From positions 36,582-100,581 of the forward strand of contig NZ_RQII01000060.1 of NCBI RefSeq assembly GCF_004761975.1: a stretch of DNA of 64,000 nt, written 5' to 3'. Below the pieces are notes generated by a model. The model did no database searches. It worked only from the letters and a program-made list of their open reading frames with translations, and was not told the DNA's origin. Of this stretch, positions 41,436-50,505 are shown piece by piece (position 1 is the first letter of the stretch; each line of letters opens with the position of its first letter). The DNA is from Planococcus koreensis (GTDB lineage: Bacteria > Bacillota > Bacilli > Bacillales_A > Planococcaceae). The position numbers were made by a program, and so were the translations under genes.

Positions 41436-43241
41436 TTGACTTTGAACCCATTAACAGCGCAAAACTGGAATCTCGATTCATTATACGAAGGTGGAACCCG
41501 TTCTATTAAACTAAAACAACTCATAAATGGTTTGGTCGAGAACCTGCATATATTAGTCATAGATTTAGAAGCTCAAGAGCCTAAACTTAAAAACCAGGAG
41601 TTCCAAACACTTCTCAATATTATGGATCGTTTTCAATCTGTCTTGATCGAATGGCAAGAGCTGGATGAATTCGTGACGTGCTTGCATTCTGAGAATGTCA
41701 AAGATACTACTGTATTAACATTAATGGATAAAAGCGCGGAACTAAAAGCGATAATGGACACTGTAAAAATAAATTTGCATCATCTCTTAGCTGCGATACA
41801 GGAAGATACATGGAATGAATTTATTAACTTGGAAGCAGTTAAACCGATTTCCTTTTATTTAAATAAAGAGAGACAGGCAATTAAGGATAGGTTGCCAAGG
41901 GAAATGGAAAAACTAATCAGCGACTTATCGGTTAATGGAATAAAAGGCTGGGAACAGCAGCAACAATTAATGCTATCAAAGTTGAGAGTTTCAATTGAGC
42001 TGGATGGAATAGAGACGGAAGTTTCTATTGGACAAGCCATGAACTATGCAATTCATTCAAAAGATCCGGGTTTGCGTAAGCTTGCAGCACAAGGAATTAA
42101 CAATACATGTGAAGCCGAAGCTGACTCTTTTGCTTCCATTCTTAATCGAATTGCAGGATCCCGTTTAGACGTTTACGAACAACGCGGCTGGCCAAATATT
42201 TTAAAGGAAGCTGTTGAACAAAATGACCTCAATGAAGCAACTATAGATGCTGTACTGGCTTCGATCAGCCAGAACAAAGACCTCTATCAAGCTTATATTC
42301 AAAGAAAGGTGAAGTTGACCGGATCCGGGGAAACAAGTTGGTTCGATTTGGCTTCGCCCATATTTGCATCTGCAGAAAAAGTATCTTATGCCGAGGCAAA
42401 AAGCATAATCATTAAGCAGTTTAATCGCTTTAACTCAAAGTTAGGCTCGTTTGCAGAGAAAGTATTCGCTGAGGACTGGGTTGAAATGGAAAATCGTGCA
42501 GATAAAGCAGAAGGTGGTTTTTGTGCTTCTATGCCATTAGCCGGGGAAAGCCGAATCTTTTTCACATACCGAGAGATCTACCAAGATGTAGTAACCTTAG
42601 CACATGAAATAGGGCATGCCTATCACAATTTCATCCTTCATGGAGAACCGGCTTTAGCTCAACAAAAAGGTACAAGCATTGATGAGACAGCCTCTACTTT
42701 CATGGAAAACCTTGTGCTTGATGCCGTAATCAATCAGACAACAAATGAACAAGAAAAACTTGCTCTTCTTGAAATGAAAATCAAAAACGGCCTAATGTAT
42801 ATTGGAACGGTTCCAAATATGTTTCTGTTTGAACAGCAATTTTATCGAAAAAGAAAAGAAGGGTTAGTAACAGTCGATGAAATACAATTTTTGTTGAGCG
42901 AAGTTGAAAATGCCTTCTACGAAGGTGAGGTTGAAAATTTGGGTCTCTATAAGTGGATGTATATCAGCCATTTTTATGATGCGGAGATCCCTTTCTATAA
43001 TATTCCCTATACGATTGGCTATTTATTCAGCAGCGGAATTTATGAAATGGCCCGAGCAGAACCAAATGGATTTGCAGAGCGATACGACAGCCTATTGCGC
43101 GATTCCGGAAGAATGACAGTAGAACAATTGGCACAAACATTTTTAGATGCAGATATTTCAATGAGTGAATTTTGGAATAATTCTCAACAATCGTTAAGAG
43201 AAGCCATTGAGGAGTACTTAAGATTGACAGAAAAGTTTTGA
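41436..43241 (+). CDS. M3 family oligoendopeptidase (PepF-like)
   Basis: TTG 41436 follows AAGAAAGGAAGAAG. The 601-residue protein is a cytoplasmic zinc metallopeptidase of the thimet/PepF group: LTAQNWNLDSLYEGG at the start and the zinc site HEIGHAYHN with His390, Glu391 and His394, followed by the third ligand in the GTSIDETASTFMENLV helix. Such enzymes degrade oligopeptides of about 7-17 residues. A DUF2785 protein gene follows in the same direction after 115 bases. Confidence 0.9.
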   Translation: MTLNPLTAQNWNLDSLYEGGTRSIKLKQLINGLVENLHILVIDLEAQEPKLKNQEFQTLLNIMDRFQSVLIEWQELDEFVTCLHSENVKDTTVLTLMDKSAELKAIMDTVKINLHHLLAAIQEDTWNEFINLEAVKPISFYLNKERQAIKDRLPREMEKLISDLSVNGIKGWEQQQQLMLSKLRVSIELDGIETEVSIGQAMNYAIHSKDPGLRKLAAQGINNTCEAEADSFASILNRIAGSRLDVYEQRGWPNILKEAVEQNDLNEATIDAVLASISQNKDLYQAYIQRKVKLTGSGETSWFDLASPIFASAEKVSYAEAKSIIIKQFNRFNSKLGSFAEKVFAEDWVEMENRADKAEGGFCASMPLAGESRIFFTYREIYQDVVTLAHEIGHAYHNFILHGEPALAQQKGTSIDETASTFMENLVLDAVINQTTNEQEKLALLEMKIKNGLMYIGTVPNMFLFEQQFYRKRKEGLVTVDEIQFLLSEVENAFYEGEVENLGLYKWMYISHFYDAEIPFYNIPYTIGYLFSSGIYEMARAEPNGFAERYDSLLRDSGRMTVEQLAQTFLDADISMSEFWNNSQQSLREAIEEYLRLTEKF

Positions 43242-43356
43242 TAAGAAAAATATAGCACCTAGCAAGTTTGGGATAATGTGATTAGGAATCAAAATGATGC
43301 AGAACAACTCGCAGAGGTAGTGAGTTTTTTAAAGTGAAGTTTAGAGGAGCGTTAAC

Positions 43357-44217
43357 TTGAAAGCGAATCACGAATTAAAAGAAATGCTTTGGCGATTTAA
43401 AGGCATGAATAACGAAGAACTGAAACTTGAGGTTAGCCAGGGTGAAAATCAGCTAATGGCATCGCTTTTAAAACATATTGGATCACCAGACGCTGAATTA
43501 AGAGATCAATTAATCTATAGTACATTTCATAGACTTATAGATGAAGAAATGCTGAGTATGCATAGTTTAAAGTCGGTATTAAAAACTTGCTTGGATCAAG
43601 AACATTTATTTCTAGGCATAGGGGAAAGAACTGCAGATTCTGTCTTTACACGTTCTTTTTCTTCTTTAGTGATAGCGGCTATTTTGGAGAAAGACAAAAA
43701 CAAAAGGTTTTTAACGGAAAGCATTTTTAGTGGAGTATTCGAGAAAATTCAGGATTACTTAATCGCCGAACAAGATACAAGGGGGTACATAGATGAAAAA
43801 GGATGGGCACACAGTATAGCGCATGGTGCTGATATGTTGGCGTCAGCAGTGGGGCATCCGTGTTTTCCTATCGAGGAGTCAAAAGTTGCGCTTAACTCTG
43901 TGGAACAATGCTTATTTAAAAAGGGAATCTATGTCGATGACGAAGATGAAAGGCTTATATTTATCATTGATGCTCTTCTAGACAAAAGTTTCTCGGAAAC
44001 AGAATTAGAGAAATGGACCCTGCATATTTTTAATGAGCTGGAAGCAATTTTTCAGGCCGAAGGATTTTCTTTCGCCTTTTTTCAAAGAAAAACAAACATA
44101 ATCAATTTCATGAAAACTTTGTACTTCCGACTAGGATTTAAAAATAGAGGGGACCAAGTAACGTGCTCCATTAAAGTTAATCTAAAGCTGTGGCATGAAA
44201 AAGTGTACACAAGTTAG
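43357..44217 (+). CDS. DUF2785 domain protein
   Basis: TTG 43357 follows AGAGGAGCG. The 286-residue helical protein matches the DUF2785 pattern: LRDQLIYSTFHRLIDEEML (residues about 47-66), VFTRSFSSLVIAAILEKDK, DTRGYIDEKGWAHSIAHGADMLASAVGHP (about 140-170) and LYFRLGFKNRG near the end. Function unknown; some relatives lie near genes for acetyltransferases or antibiotic resistance. It is followed by a terminator. Confidence 0.85.
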   Translation: MKANHELKEMLWRFKGMNNEELKLEVSQGENQLMASLLKHIGSPDAELRDQLIYSTFHRLIDEEMLSMHSLKSVLKTCLDQEHLFLGIGERTADSVFTRSFSSLVIAAILEKDKNKRFLTESIFSGVFEKIQDYLIAEQDTRGYIDEKGWAHSIAHGADMLASAVGHPCFPIEESKVALNSVEQCLFKKGIYVDDEDERLIFIIDALLDKSFSETELEKWTLHIFNELEAIFQAEGFSFAFFQRKTNIINFMKTLYFRLGFKNRGDQVTCSIKVNLKLWHEKVYTS

Positions 44218-44265
44218 TAACTTAATCAATTTCCAGTTTCAAGAATTTTTAGTGCTGAATTACAG

Positions 44266-44319
44266 AGCAAGAGAGAGAAGAGGCTTATTAAAGCGCATCG
44301 TCTCTCTCTTGCTTTTTTA
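44266..44319. terminator. Rho-independent terminator
   Basis: AGCAAGAGAGAGA and TCTCTCTCTTGCT form a 13-bp perfect stem, followed by TTTTTTAAA on the plus strand. It separates the converging DUF2785 and lysyl-tRNA synthetase genes. Confidence 0.85.
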
Positions 44320-44324
44320 AAATA

Positions 44325-45875
44325 TTAGTCAAATGAAATCAATGAAATAAAACGATCAAATCCGACGGTTTGAACCAGTAAAGGAATCCGTGGCCCTTGA
44401 TCTTCTGTAAGTGTCAGCTGATAAAGAATGCGAGACATTTCTTTCTGATATTGTTGAGTCTGTTTTTTATCTGCACTTCGCGTTACCGCATAAAATGCAT
44501 CAAGCACTTTTCCATGAGCATTATCTATTGTCTGTAAACAGTCTACAAATTCACCCAAGGTTTTTTTATGGGGGCTGTCCAATTGCTGATAGAAGCCGGA
44601 ATTTGGCGCAGCACGAATATTGAATTTCCGTTCCAGAGACCAGTTGGCAATCCAATACTCAATGCGGTCCAGTTGCTGTCCGAGTGGGATCTCATCATAT
44701 TCCAATTTCTCCTGATCTAAAACGCTCTTTAAAACATGGCGGTTAAAGTCGGTCATAGGAGCTATGGCAGCCATTTGGGCAAAAGCGGGCGTTTTTCCGG
44801 TCTCGCCGATTGCGCCACTCCACCTAAGAATTTGTTTCATCTCTGTCGACTGTCGATCAAAATTCGCAAGGTACCTTTCAAATTCGGAATAATTGCGAAT
44901 GACATCTTCATCGAAACCGATATGAAAAGAAGTAGAGGTTTTCTGTTTGGCGAAGAGAAACAAAATCAGGCTTGGCGGATAGATTTTTAGTAATTCGTCA
45001 GGTGTTATCAAGTTGCCGCTGGAACTGGACATTTTTTTCGAATGCCCTTTAAGCCGAATGAATTCATAAGGCAGATAAATAGGTGCTTCGTAATCGAAAA
45101 TCCTCATGGCAATCTCTTTTGAAACCGTATAACTTCCTGAAGCCGACGAGTGATCTCGGCCACCGGGTTCAAAATCGACTTGTTCGGCTGCCCAACGCAT
45201 CGCCCAGTCAACTTTCCAGTTTAATTTAGCGCGATGTTCCTTACGGAGCGAAACCTCGTCTTTGAAGCCGCAAGCACAGGAGTAAGAGTAAGATTCCGTT
45301 TCAGAAGACCAGGAATGAATGGTGGTGGAGTCTTTTCTGCACTCCTTGCAATAAACGGTCAGTGGATAAAAAGCATCCCGCTCCCTAGTTGAATGGGCGC
45401 TCGTTTTGTATTTCACAAGAATATCGTAGATCGCTTTTCTCTGGTTGAGCGCGTGAATGATTTGATTGGTGTATCGGCCACTTCGATATTCCTGGTTTTG
45501 ATAAATATAATCAGGCTGTATTCCGAACAGTTCCAGGGTTCGCTCAAATTCCACTTCGAAGTGGCGGGCGTAGGAGGATTGTTCGTTCCAGGGATCCGGT
45601 GTTTCACTATAAGGCATCCCGATAAATTGTTCAAAGTGTTCAGGAACATTTAACGGCACTTTTCGGAAACGATCATAATCGTCCCACGAGAAAAGAAAAC
45701 GAACTTTTTTTCCTAAATCTAACAACGCCTGCACAACAAAGTGCGTAGTCACGACTTCCCTAAAATTTCCGATGTGCACGGAACCCGATGGACTGATTCC
45801 TGAAGCACACACGTATTCTTGTTTCTCTGGATGCCTTTCAATAATTTGTCTTGCCACTTCTTCTGCCCAGTGCAT
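44325..45875 (-). CDS. lysK: Lysyl-tRNA synthetase, class I
   Basis: ATG at 45875 fits the AGGGGGA site better than ATG 45881. The 516-residue protein is a class I synthetase: SGISPSGSVHIGNFREVV contains the HIGH-type motif (HIGN), a Cys-rich insert (CKECRKDSTTIHSWSSETESYSYSCACG) can bind zinc, and GHSKKMSSSSGNLI is the KMSKS-type loop. It charges tRNA-Lys. Most bacteria use the unrelated class II LysS; in Bacillus cereus a class I enzyme exists beside it. A T-box leader upstream predicts induction by uncharged tRNA. Confidence 0.9.
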   Translation of the reverse strand: MHWAEEVARQIIERHPEKQEYVCASGISPSGSVHIGNFREVVTTHFVVQALLDLGKKVRFLFSWDDYDRFRKVPLNVPEHFEQFIGMPYSETPDPWNEQSSYARHFEVEFERTLELFGIQPDYIYQNQEYRSGRYTNQIIHALNQRKAIYDILVKYKTSAHSTRERDAFYPLTVYCKECRKDSTTIHSWSSETESYSYSCACGFKDEVSLRKEHRAKLNWKVDWAMRWAAEQVDFEPGGRDHSSASGSYTVSKEIAMRIFDYEAPIYLPYEFIRLKGHSKKMSSSSGNLITPDELLKIYPPSLILFLFAKQKTSTSFHIGFDEDVIRNYSEFERYLANFDRQSTEMKQILRWSGAIGETGKTPAFAQMAAIAPMTDFNRHVLKSVLDQEKLEYDEIPLGQQLDRIEYWIANWSLERKFNIRAAPNSGFYQQLDSPHKKTLGEFVDCLQTIDNAHGKVLDAFYAVTRSADKKQTQQYQKEMSRILYQLTLTEDQGPRIPLLVQTVGFDRFISLISFD

Positions 45876-45892
45876 AATCATTCCCCCTAAAT

Positions 45893-46200
45893 AGTTTCCA
45901 CATAAAAAAGCAGCTAATCCCCGTCCCTAAGAAATTAATCTTAAGGACGGGGATTAGCTGCCCGTGGTACCACCTCAGTTTGTTGATGCGTCACCGCATC
46001 AACCTCTTCGCGTGCCAAAAAAAGATACGCTATCTCGTTAACGGGAGATCCCGTCGCAGCATCATCCCTTCAGGAATCCGTGCGAAGCTCCGAGGCTTTA
46101 TTCAAGAAAGAAAAGGTAGATCCGCTTTCACTGTCCGGACTCGCTTTGCACCAAGTTTCTTAATTTACTCTTCTCATCAATGCTTTCGGTATACTATTAT
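45893..46200 (-). promoter_or_regulatory. T-box riboswitch of the lysyl-tRNA synthetase gene
   Basis: On the minus strand the leader carries the T-box core AGGTGGTACCACGG (complement of 45962-45975), where UGGU can pair with the ACCA end of a tRNA. Upstream are the AG-rich start (GAAGAGTAAATT) and stem I (GTGCAAAGCGAGTC region). The terminator follows immediately. The specifier codon could not be read with certainty by eye, but a Lys codon is expected from the gene it controls. Confidence 0.88.
45904..45962 (-). terminator. T-box-controlled terminator
   Basis: GCAGCTAATCCCCGTCC and GGACGGGGATTAGCTGC (minus strand) form a 17-bp stem followed by TTTTTT. Its 5' arm adjoins the T-box sequence, allowing the alternative antiterminator. 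Confidence 0.9.
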
Positions 46201-46206
46201 CTATAG

Positions 46207-46236
46207 AATATACAGATTATTCCCAAAGGAAGTCAA
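46207..46236 (-). promoter_or_regulatory. Promoter of the lysyl-tRNA synthetase leader
   Basis: On the minus strand TTGACT (complement of 46231-46236) and TATATT (complement of 46207-46212) are separated by 18 bases. It lies just before the T-box leader. Confidence 0.65.
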
Positions 46237-46393
46237 CTGTTTTTGAAATTTATTTTGAAATAGATAAAATACGAGCGCTGGATGGCATTGGTTTTTTTCT
46301 TTTTATTTCAGTTCATTCGCCTTTTTCTTTTACATTGCTAAAAATCCATTCGGAAATGACAGTTTTTAAATTCACCTAAAAGGAGTGCATAAA

Positions 46394-46939
46394 GTGAAAA
46401 AAGTCGTGATAGAGACATATAATCCCGCTTGGCCGCAGCGATTCAATGAACTGAAATTGGCCCTTGAAAAAGGATTGCCGAATTTAATACAATCCATCGA
46501 ACATGTTGGAAGCACATCTGTGCCCGGACTTAGCGCAAAACCTATCTTGGATGTCGACATCGTTATCGATCATCGGGACTTGCTGCCTGAGGTGTTCGAT
46601 CACCTCGAAAAAATGGGTTATTATCACAGAGGTGATTTGGGAATAGAAGGCAGGGAAGCATTTGCGCGAGTCGATGGGTATGTGCCGTGGGATGGAACGG
46701 ATACTGTTTGGATGGAGCATCATTTATACGTTTGCTCAAAAGAAAGCGCGGAACTTCAAAGGCATGTGGCTTTTAGGGACTATCTCCGGAACAATCCGTC
46801 AGCAGCATATGAATACGGAGAGTTGAAAAAGAAGCTAGCAGCTTCTGCGATCGACCGGACTGCCTATACGGATGGGAAAGATGCTTTTGTTCATTCGATA
46901 TTGAACCTTGCCTTTAAAGAGGTAGACGGCAAGAAATGA
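46394..46939 (+). CDS. GrpB family protein
   Basis: GTG 46394 is preferred to GTG 46385, which touches the AAAGGAG site. The 181-residue protein has the GrpB/UPF0157 signature: VVIETYNPAWPQRFNELKLAL at the start, SIEHVGSTSVPGLSAKPILDVDIVI (the nucleotidyltransferase-like GSTSVPGLxAKPxxDxD motif, about residues 38-60) and HLYVCSKESAELQRHVAFRDYLRNNP. The family adopts a nucleotidyltransferase fold, and its biological role is unclear; fusions with CoaE kinases occur elsewhere. Single gene. Confidence 0.9.
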   Translation: MKKVVIETYNPAWPQRFNELKLALEKGLPNLIQSIEHVGSTSVPGLSAKPILDVDIVIDHRDLLPEVFDHLEKMGYYHRGDLGIEGREAFARVDGYVPWDGTDTVWMEHHLYVCSKESAELQRHVAFRDYLRNNPSAAYEYGELKKKLAASAIDRTAYTDGKDAFVHSILNLAFKEVDGKK

Positions 46940-47011
46940 CTAGCTGCTTCTCTTTAGAAAAAGCAAAAAATGAGCAACTTTTAAAGCGAAAAAATATTAA
47001 ATATCAAACAA

Positions 47012-47057
47012 ACAAAAACCCCGAAGAGGCCACTTTTTAAGTGTCCATCTTTCGGGG
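47012..47057 (-). terminator. Rho-independent terminator
   Basis: On the minus strand CCCCGAAAGATGG...CCTCTTCGGGG, with an inner CACTT/AAGTG helix, is followed by TTTTTGTTTG. It ends the SDR gene. Confidence 0.82.
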
Positions 47058-47077
47058 ATCAATCGTTTTCTGCACTC

Positions 47078-47905
47078 TTATTGATCTTCAGTTGTTTTTT
47101 TCCAGCTGTCGTCCATGACCATTTTGCCAGGCCATGTGTAAGCGGTAATGCCGCCGTCTACTACGATGTCTTGGCCTGTTAGGTAAGAACTGTCGCTTGA
47201 GACCAAGAACAAAACAGTCGTGGCGATTTCTTTGGGATCGCCGAGGCGGCCTAAAGGTGCCAGCCATCTATTCGACTCTCTGAATTGCTTGCCGCTTTCT
47301 TCGTCTTTTGGTCCAGCCAATTTATCGATCAGCGGTGTTTCAATCGTTCCGGGGGAGACGGAGTTTGCGCGAATTCCGGATCTGCCGTATTCGATTGCCA
47401 GGGATTTTGTGAAATTGATGATGCCGCCTTTTGCTGCGTTATAACCCGAGCGGTTCAAGTCGGCAAAACTTCCGGACATGGAGGCGTTGTTGACGATTGC
47501 ACCGCCATTTTTCAGCATAAGCGGAACGAAATACTTGCTCACGAGGAACGTACCGCGCAAATCGGTTTCAATGATCTCGTCAAACAAGCTAACGGGATAT
47601 TCGTGCACTTGGCCGCCTTCTTCATCGATTCCAGCATTATTGAACAAGGCATGGATCGTGCCGTATTCCTCTTTAACATGGTTTGCAAAGTTCTTAACTT
47701 CCTCTTCTTTTGCGATATTCACGCCAAAGCTTTTCGCTTTGCCGCCATTTTTATTGATTTGGTCTACTGTTTCCTGCAACTCTTCCTGCTTGATATCCGC
47801 GATGAGCACCGTTGCGCCTTCCTCTGCAAAAACTTCTGCAGTGGCTTTACCGATACCGGTTGCGCCGCCTGTGATCACCGTAACTTGATCTTGTAATCTT
47901 CCCAT
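47078..47905 (-). CDS. Short-chain dehydrogenase/reductase
   Basis: ATG at 47905 has GGAGGAAAAG before it; a longer open frame to 48064 is not supported. The 275-residue protein has the NAD(P) loop TGGATGIGKATA (residues about 12-23), NNAG, the catalytic Ser in NNASMSGSF, and Tyr-Lys in YNAAKGG. Substrate unknown; the C-terminal GGITAYTWPGKMVMDDSWK is like glucose/sorbitol-type SDRs of Bacillus. It lies beside an aldehyde-responsive MerR/alcohol dehydrogenase pair but is separated from it by terminators. Confidence 0.87.
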   Translation of the reverse strand: MGRLQDQVTVITGGATGIGKATAEVFAEEGATVLIADIKQEELQETVDQINKNGGKAKSFGVNIAKEEEVKNFANHVKEEYGTIHALFNNAGIDEEGGQVHEYPVSLFDEIIETDLRGTFLVSKYFVPLMLKNGGAIVNNASMSGSFADLNRSGYNAAKGGIINFTKSLAIEYGRSGIRANSVSPGTIETPLIDKLAGPKDEESGKQFRESNRWLAPLGRLGDPKEIATTVLFLVSSDSSYLTGQDIVVDGGITAYTWPGKMVMDDSWKKTTEDQ

Positions 47906-48142
47906 ATTCTTTTCCTCCTCTGATTTGGAATTAACAATGTTCCTGAAAAGATTCCAGAAACACAGCCAATAAGAACGAATTCCCCGAACCTGTCGGGGCT
48001 GTTTATTTATCGAGATACTTTCCTTAAAATACCACGAGAATACAGGGTTAAACTGCTTTTCCAAATGTAACCGCTTAACCCTGAAAAGTTTTTTATTTCA
48101 GACTAGAAAAGTTCTGATGTAAGCGACAGGGCTAGATCAAAT

Positions 48143-48189
48143 TAAAAACCACCTGCATTTCATCCATGAAAATGGAATGCTGGTGGTTT
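48143..48189 (-). terminator. Rho-independent terminator
   Basis: On the minus strand AACCACCAGCATT pairs with AATGCAGGTGGTT around an ATGAAATG-type loop, followed by TTTTAAT. It ends the MerR regulator gene. Confidence 0.75.
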
Positions 48190-48197
48190 TAAATCCT

Positions 48198-48605
48198 TCA
48201 TGATATTTCGATTTTACCGGTTTTGTGGATGTCTTCGGTTCCAGCTTCCAAAGCCGTTTGGTAATACAGGCATTTATGTTCGATGATTTCCATTGTTTTT
48301 TTCAGTTCTTCCATCTGTGCGTTGACGATCGCTTTCCGTTCCATAAACATGTCAAAACGGTTTTGGAGTGTGGAATCTCCATCCGTGCACCAGTCGATGA
48401 AATGCTTAATTTCTTTGATGGGCATGCCGGTGGCTTTCAGGCATTCAATGATTTTTAAAGCGGCGATATCCGAGTCTTTAAACAAGCGGGTCCCGCTTTC
48501 AGTCCGTTCGATAAAAGGCATCAGCCCTTCTTTGTCGTAATAGCGCAAAGTGTATACCGAGAGGTTCAATTCTTTTGCCACTTCGCTGATTGAATATGTG
48601 CTCAT
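48198..48605 (-). CDS. MerR family transcriptional regulator (AdhR-like)
   Basis: The 135-residue protein has the MerR winged helix-turn-helix (YSISEVAKELNLSVYTLRYYDKEGLMPFIERTESGTRLFKDSDIAAL, residues 4-49) and the coiled coil of the family, with few Cys in the short C-terminus. Its length and the neighbouring adhA-type gene match AdhR/NmlR regulators, which respond to aldehydes. The operator is in the divergent promoter of the alcohol dehydrogenase gene. Confidence 0.87.
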   Translation of the reverse strand: MSTYSISEVAKELNLSVYTLRYYDKEGLMPFIERTESGTRLFKDSDIAALKIIECLKATGMPIKEIKHFIDWCTDGDSTLQNRFDMFMERKAIVNAQMEELKKTMEIIEHKCLYYQTALEAGTEDIHKTGKIEIS

Positions 48606-48732
48606 GTTGTCGTTCCTCCTTTTGCAGATCTAAACCTCGAGCGAACTCGATGAAATGCGAAAAGCTTATCACGGCATTTATGGTATGTCAAAGCTCTGTG
48701 CCGCAAACTTCTCGAGAAAATGACCTTATCGC

Positions 48733-48763
48733 TTGCCCTAGAGTTAACTCTAAGGGTTACGAT
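48733..48763 (+). promoter_or_regulatory. MerR-type promoter with 19-bp spacer and operator
   Basis: TTGCCC (48733-48738) and TACGAT (48758-48763) are separated by 19 bases, the overlong spacing typical of MerR-activated promoters. The spacer holds the palindrome CCTAGAGTTAACTCTAAGG, as in AdhR-controlled promoters of B. subtilis. It drives the alcohol dehydrogenase gene. Confidence 0.85.
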
Positions 48764-48876
48764 AGGCTTGCAAGGGGAAAAGATGCGAAGAGGCAAATGA
48801 AGCAAAATATAAATTCATTGCCTTTTGCACAAGCAATAAATTCTCTTGAACACTACAAACTCTTGGAGGTTTTTCT

Positions 48877-49917
48877 ATGTATACTGCTAAAGCACGGGCT
48901 GTTGACGGCCCAAAAAAATCGTTTCAGGCGACTGAAATCCAGCGCCGCGACCTTGATACACATGATGTTCTGATTGAAATCCATTTTGCCGGCATCTGCC
49001 ACTCAGACATCCATACTGCACACGGGGAATGGGGCGAAGTGAATTATCCGCTCGTACCTGGCCATGAAATTGCTGGTATGGTCACGGAAATAGGGCCGGA
49101 GGTCTCGAAATATAAAGTGGGCGACCGTGTCGGGGTCGGATGTATGGTTGACTCATGCGGTGAATGTGATAATTGCGAACGCGGGGAAGAGCAATATTGC
49201 CAAAAAGGCATGGTGCCTACTTACGCGGGAGTGGATAAATACGGTGAACCGACACAAGGCGGCTATTCAAGCCACATCGTCGTAGTTGAGGACTTTGTTC
49301 TTGGAATTCCTGATGGCATCGAGCTTGATGCTGCTGCACCGCTATTGTGTGCAGGGATTACGACATTTTCTCCGTTGAATCATTGGAATGCGGGTCCAGG
49401 CAAGAAAGTAGCCGTTGTCGGAATGGGCGGGCTTGGCCACATGGCTGTCCAAATTGCACATGCCATGGGAGCTGAAGTGACTGTCTTGTCCCAGTCGTTG
49501 AAGAAAAAAGAAGACGGGATGGCATTGGGCGCAGACGAGTACTATGCGACAAGCGATCCGGAAACATTTAAGAAACTGGCCGGGAAGTTTGATTTGATCA
49601 TCAATACGGTCAGTGCAAAAATCAACCTGGATGATTATTTAGGGCTGATTGCGCTAAACGGCACATTGGTAAATGTAGGTGCGCCTGCAGAACCGCTGCC
49701 TGTCAGTGTCATGAATTTGATCGGCCACCGCCGTTCATTTGCAGGATCATTGATTGGCGGCATCCAGGAAACTCAGGAGATGCTGGATTTCTGTGCAAAA
49801 CATGATATCGCACCGATGATTGAAGTGATTTCGGCCGACCGCATTGACGAAGCCTATGACCGCGTTTTGGCTTCCGATGTGAAGTATCGATTCGTCATTG
49901 ACGTCAGCACGATGTAA
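48877..49917 (+). CDS. adhA: Zinc-dependent NAD(P) alcohol dehydrogenase
   Basis: ATG 48877 follows TTGGAGG. The 346-residue protein is a zinc medium-chain dehydrogenase of the YahK/AdhA group: catalytic zinc ligands Cys41 (GICHSDIH), His63 (GHEIAG) and Cys at about 163, structural zinc Cys94, 97, 100 and 108, and the cofactor loop [20 protein letters not shown]. It reduces aldehydes to alcohols. The MerR-type promoter and the divergent AdhR-like gene predict induction by reactive aldehydes such as formaldehyde or methylglyoxal. Confidence 0.9.
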   Translation: MYTAKARAVDGPKKSFQATEIQRRDLDTHDVLIEIHFAGICHSDIHTAHGEWGEVNYPLVPGHEIAGMVTEIGPEVSKYKVGDRVGVGCMVDSCGECDNCERGEEQYCQKGMVPTYAGVDKYGEPTQGGYSSHIVVVEDFVLGIPDGIELDAAAPLLCAGITTFSPLNHWNAGPGKKVAVVGMGGLGHMAVQIAHAMGAEVTVLSQSLKKKEDGMALGADEYYATSDPETFKKLAGKFDLIINTVSAKINLDDYLGLIALNGTLVNVGAPAEPLPVSVMNLIGHRRSFAGSLIGGIQETQEMLDFCAKHDIAPMIEVISADRIDEAYDRVLASDVKYRFVIDVSTM

Positions 49918-49950
49918 AGTTTCCAATTGATCCGTTTTAAAGCATAAACA

Positions 49951-49989
49951 AAAGGCGTCTTAAAAGCTTAGCTTTTAAGACGCCTTTTT
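49951..49989. terminator. Bidirectional terminator
   Basis: AAAGGCGTCTTAAAAGC and GCTTTTAAGACGCCTTT form a perfect 17-bp stem with T runs on the plus strand and a TTTGTTTAT tail on the minus strand. Confidence 0.88.
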
Positions 49990-50008
49990 ATGTGTTCAGC
50001 TTCTGTTT

Positions 50009-50494
50009 TCAGGCACGGTTCGCTTGCACTCTTTCAGAGGAATCGGCGCTCATGGGTTCGGGTTTCGGCCCGAGCTGGAACAGTAAAGCACCGCTGCCGA
50101 TCAATACAAGCGCAGCAAGTGATTGCCACGTGAACGGAACTTGCTCAAGGCCGAACCAGCCGAGCGTGTCCCACATGAGGCCGAAGAAAATCTGGGATAC
50201 CATGACAAGCGAAATGGCGGCACTCGGCCCTAAGTTCTGCACGCCTTGTGTGACGCAGGCGACGACGCCGACGCCGATGATGCCGCTGAACCAGAACCAC
50301 GGCTCTGCCTGGAACTTGAAAAGCGCTGTGCCTTCAAAAGCGAGCCCCGCTGCCAATGACGCCGCAAAGCCGAGCAGCAACACGAGGGCAGTGGTCGCCC
50401 ATACGCTGACTTTCTTTTTGACGTTGGCGTTGAAAATGTTTTGGAGGCACACGAACGTGCCGCCGAGTAAAGCCAATAAAATGCCGATGGCCAT
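50009..50494 (-). CDS. DMT family (YdcZ/DUF606) transporter subunit
   Basis: ATG at 50494 follows AGGAGGAAATCG. The 161-residue protein has five membrane helices typical of half-size DMT proteins of DUF606 (MAIGILLALLGGTFVCLQNIFNANVKKKVSVW... VTQGVQNLGPSAAISLVMVSQIFFGLMWD). It starts 12 bases after the Crp/Fnr gene; another DUF606 gene lies before it. The two halves may form a heterodimeric transporter. The tail (KPEPMSADSSERVQANRA) is cytoplasmic. Confidence 0.83.
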   Translation of the reverse strand: MAIGILLALLGGTFVCLQNIFNANVKKKVSVWATTALVLLLGFAASLAAGLAFEGTALFKFQAEPWFWFSGIIGVGVVACVTQGVQNLGPSAAISLVMVSQIFFGLMWDTLGWFGLEQVPFTWQSLAALVLIGSGALLFQLGPKPEPMSADSSERVQANRA

Positions 50495-50505
50495 GCGATT
50501 TCCTC

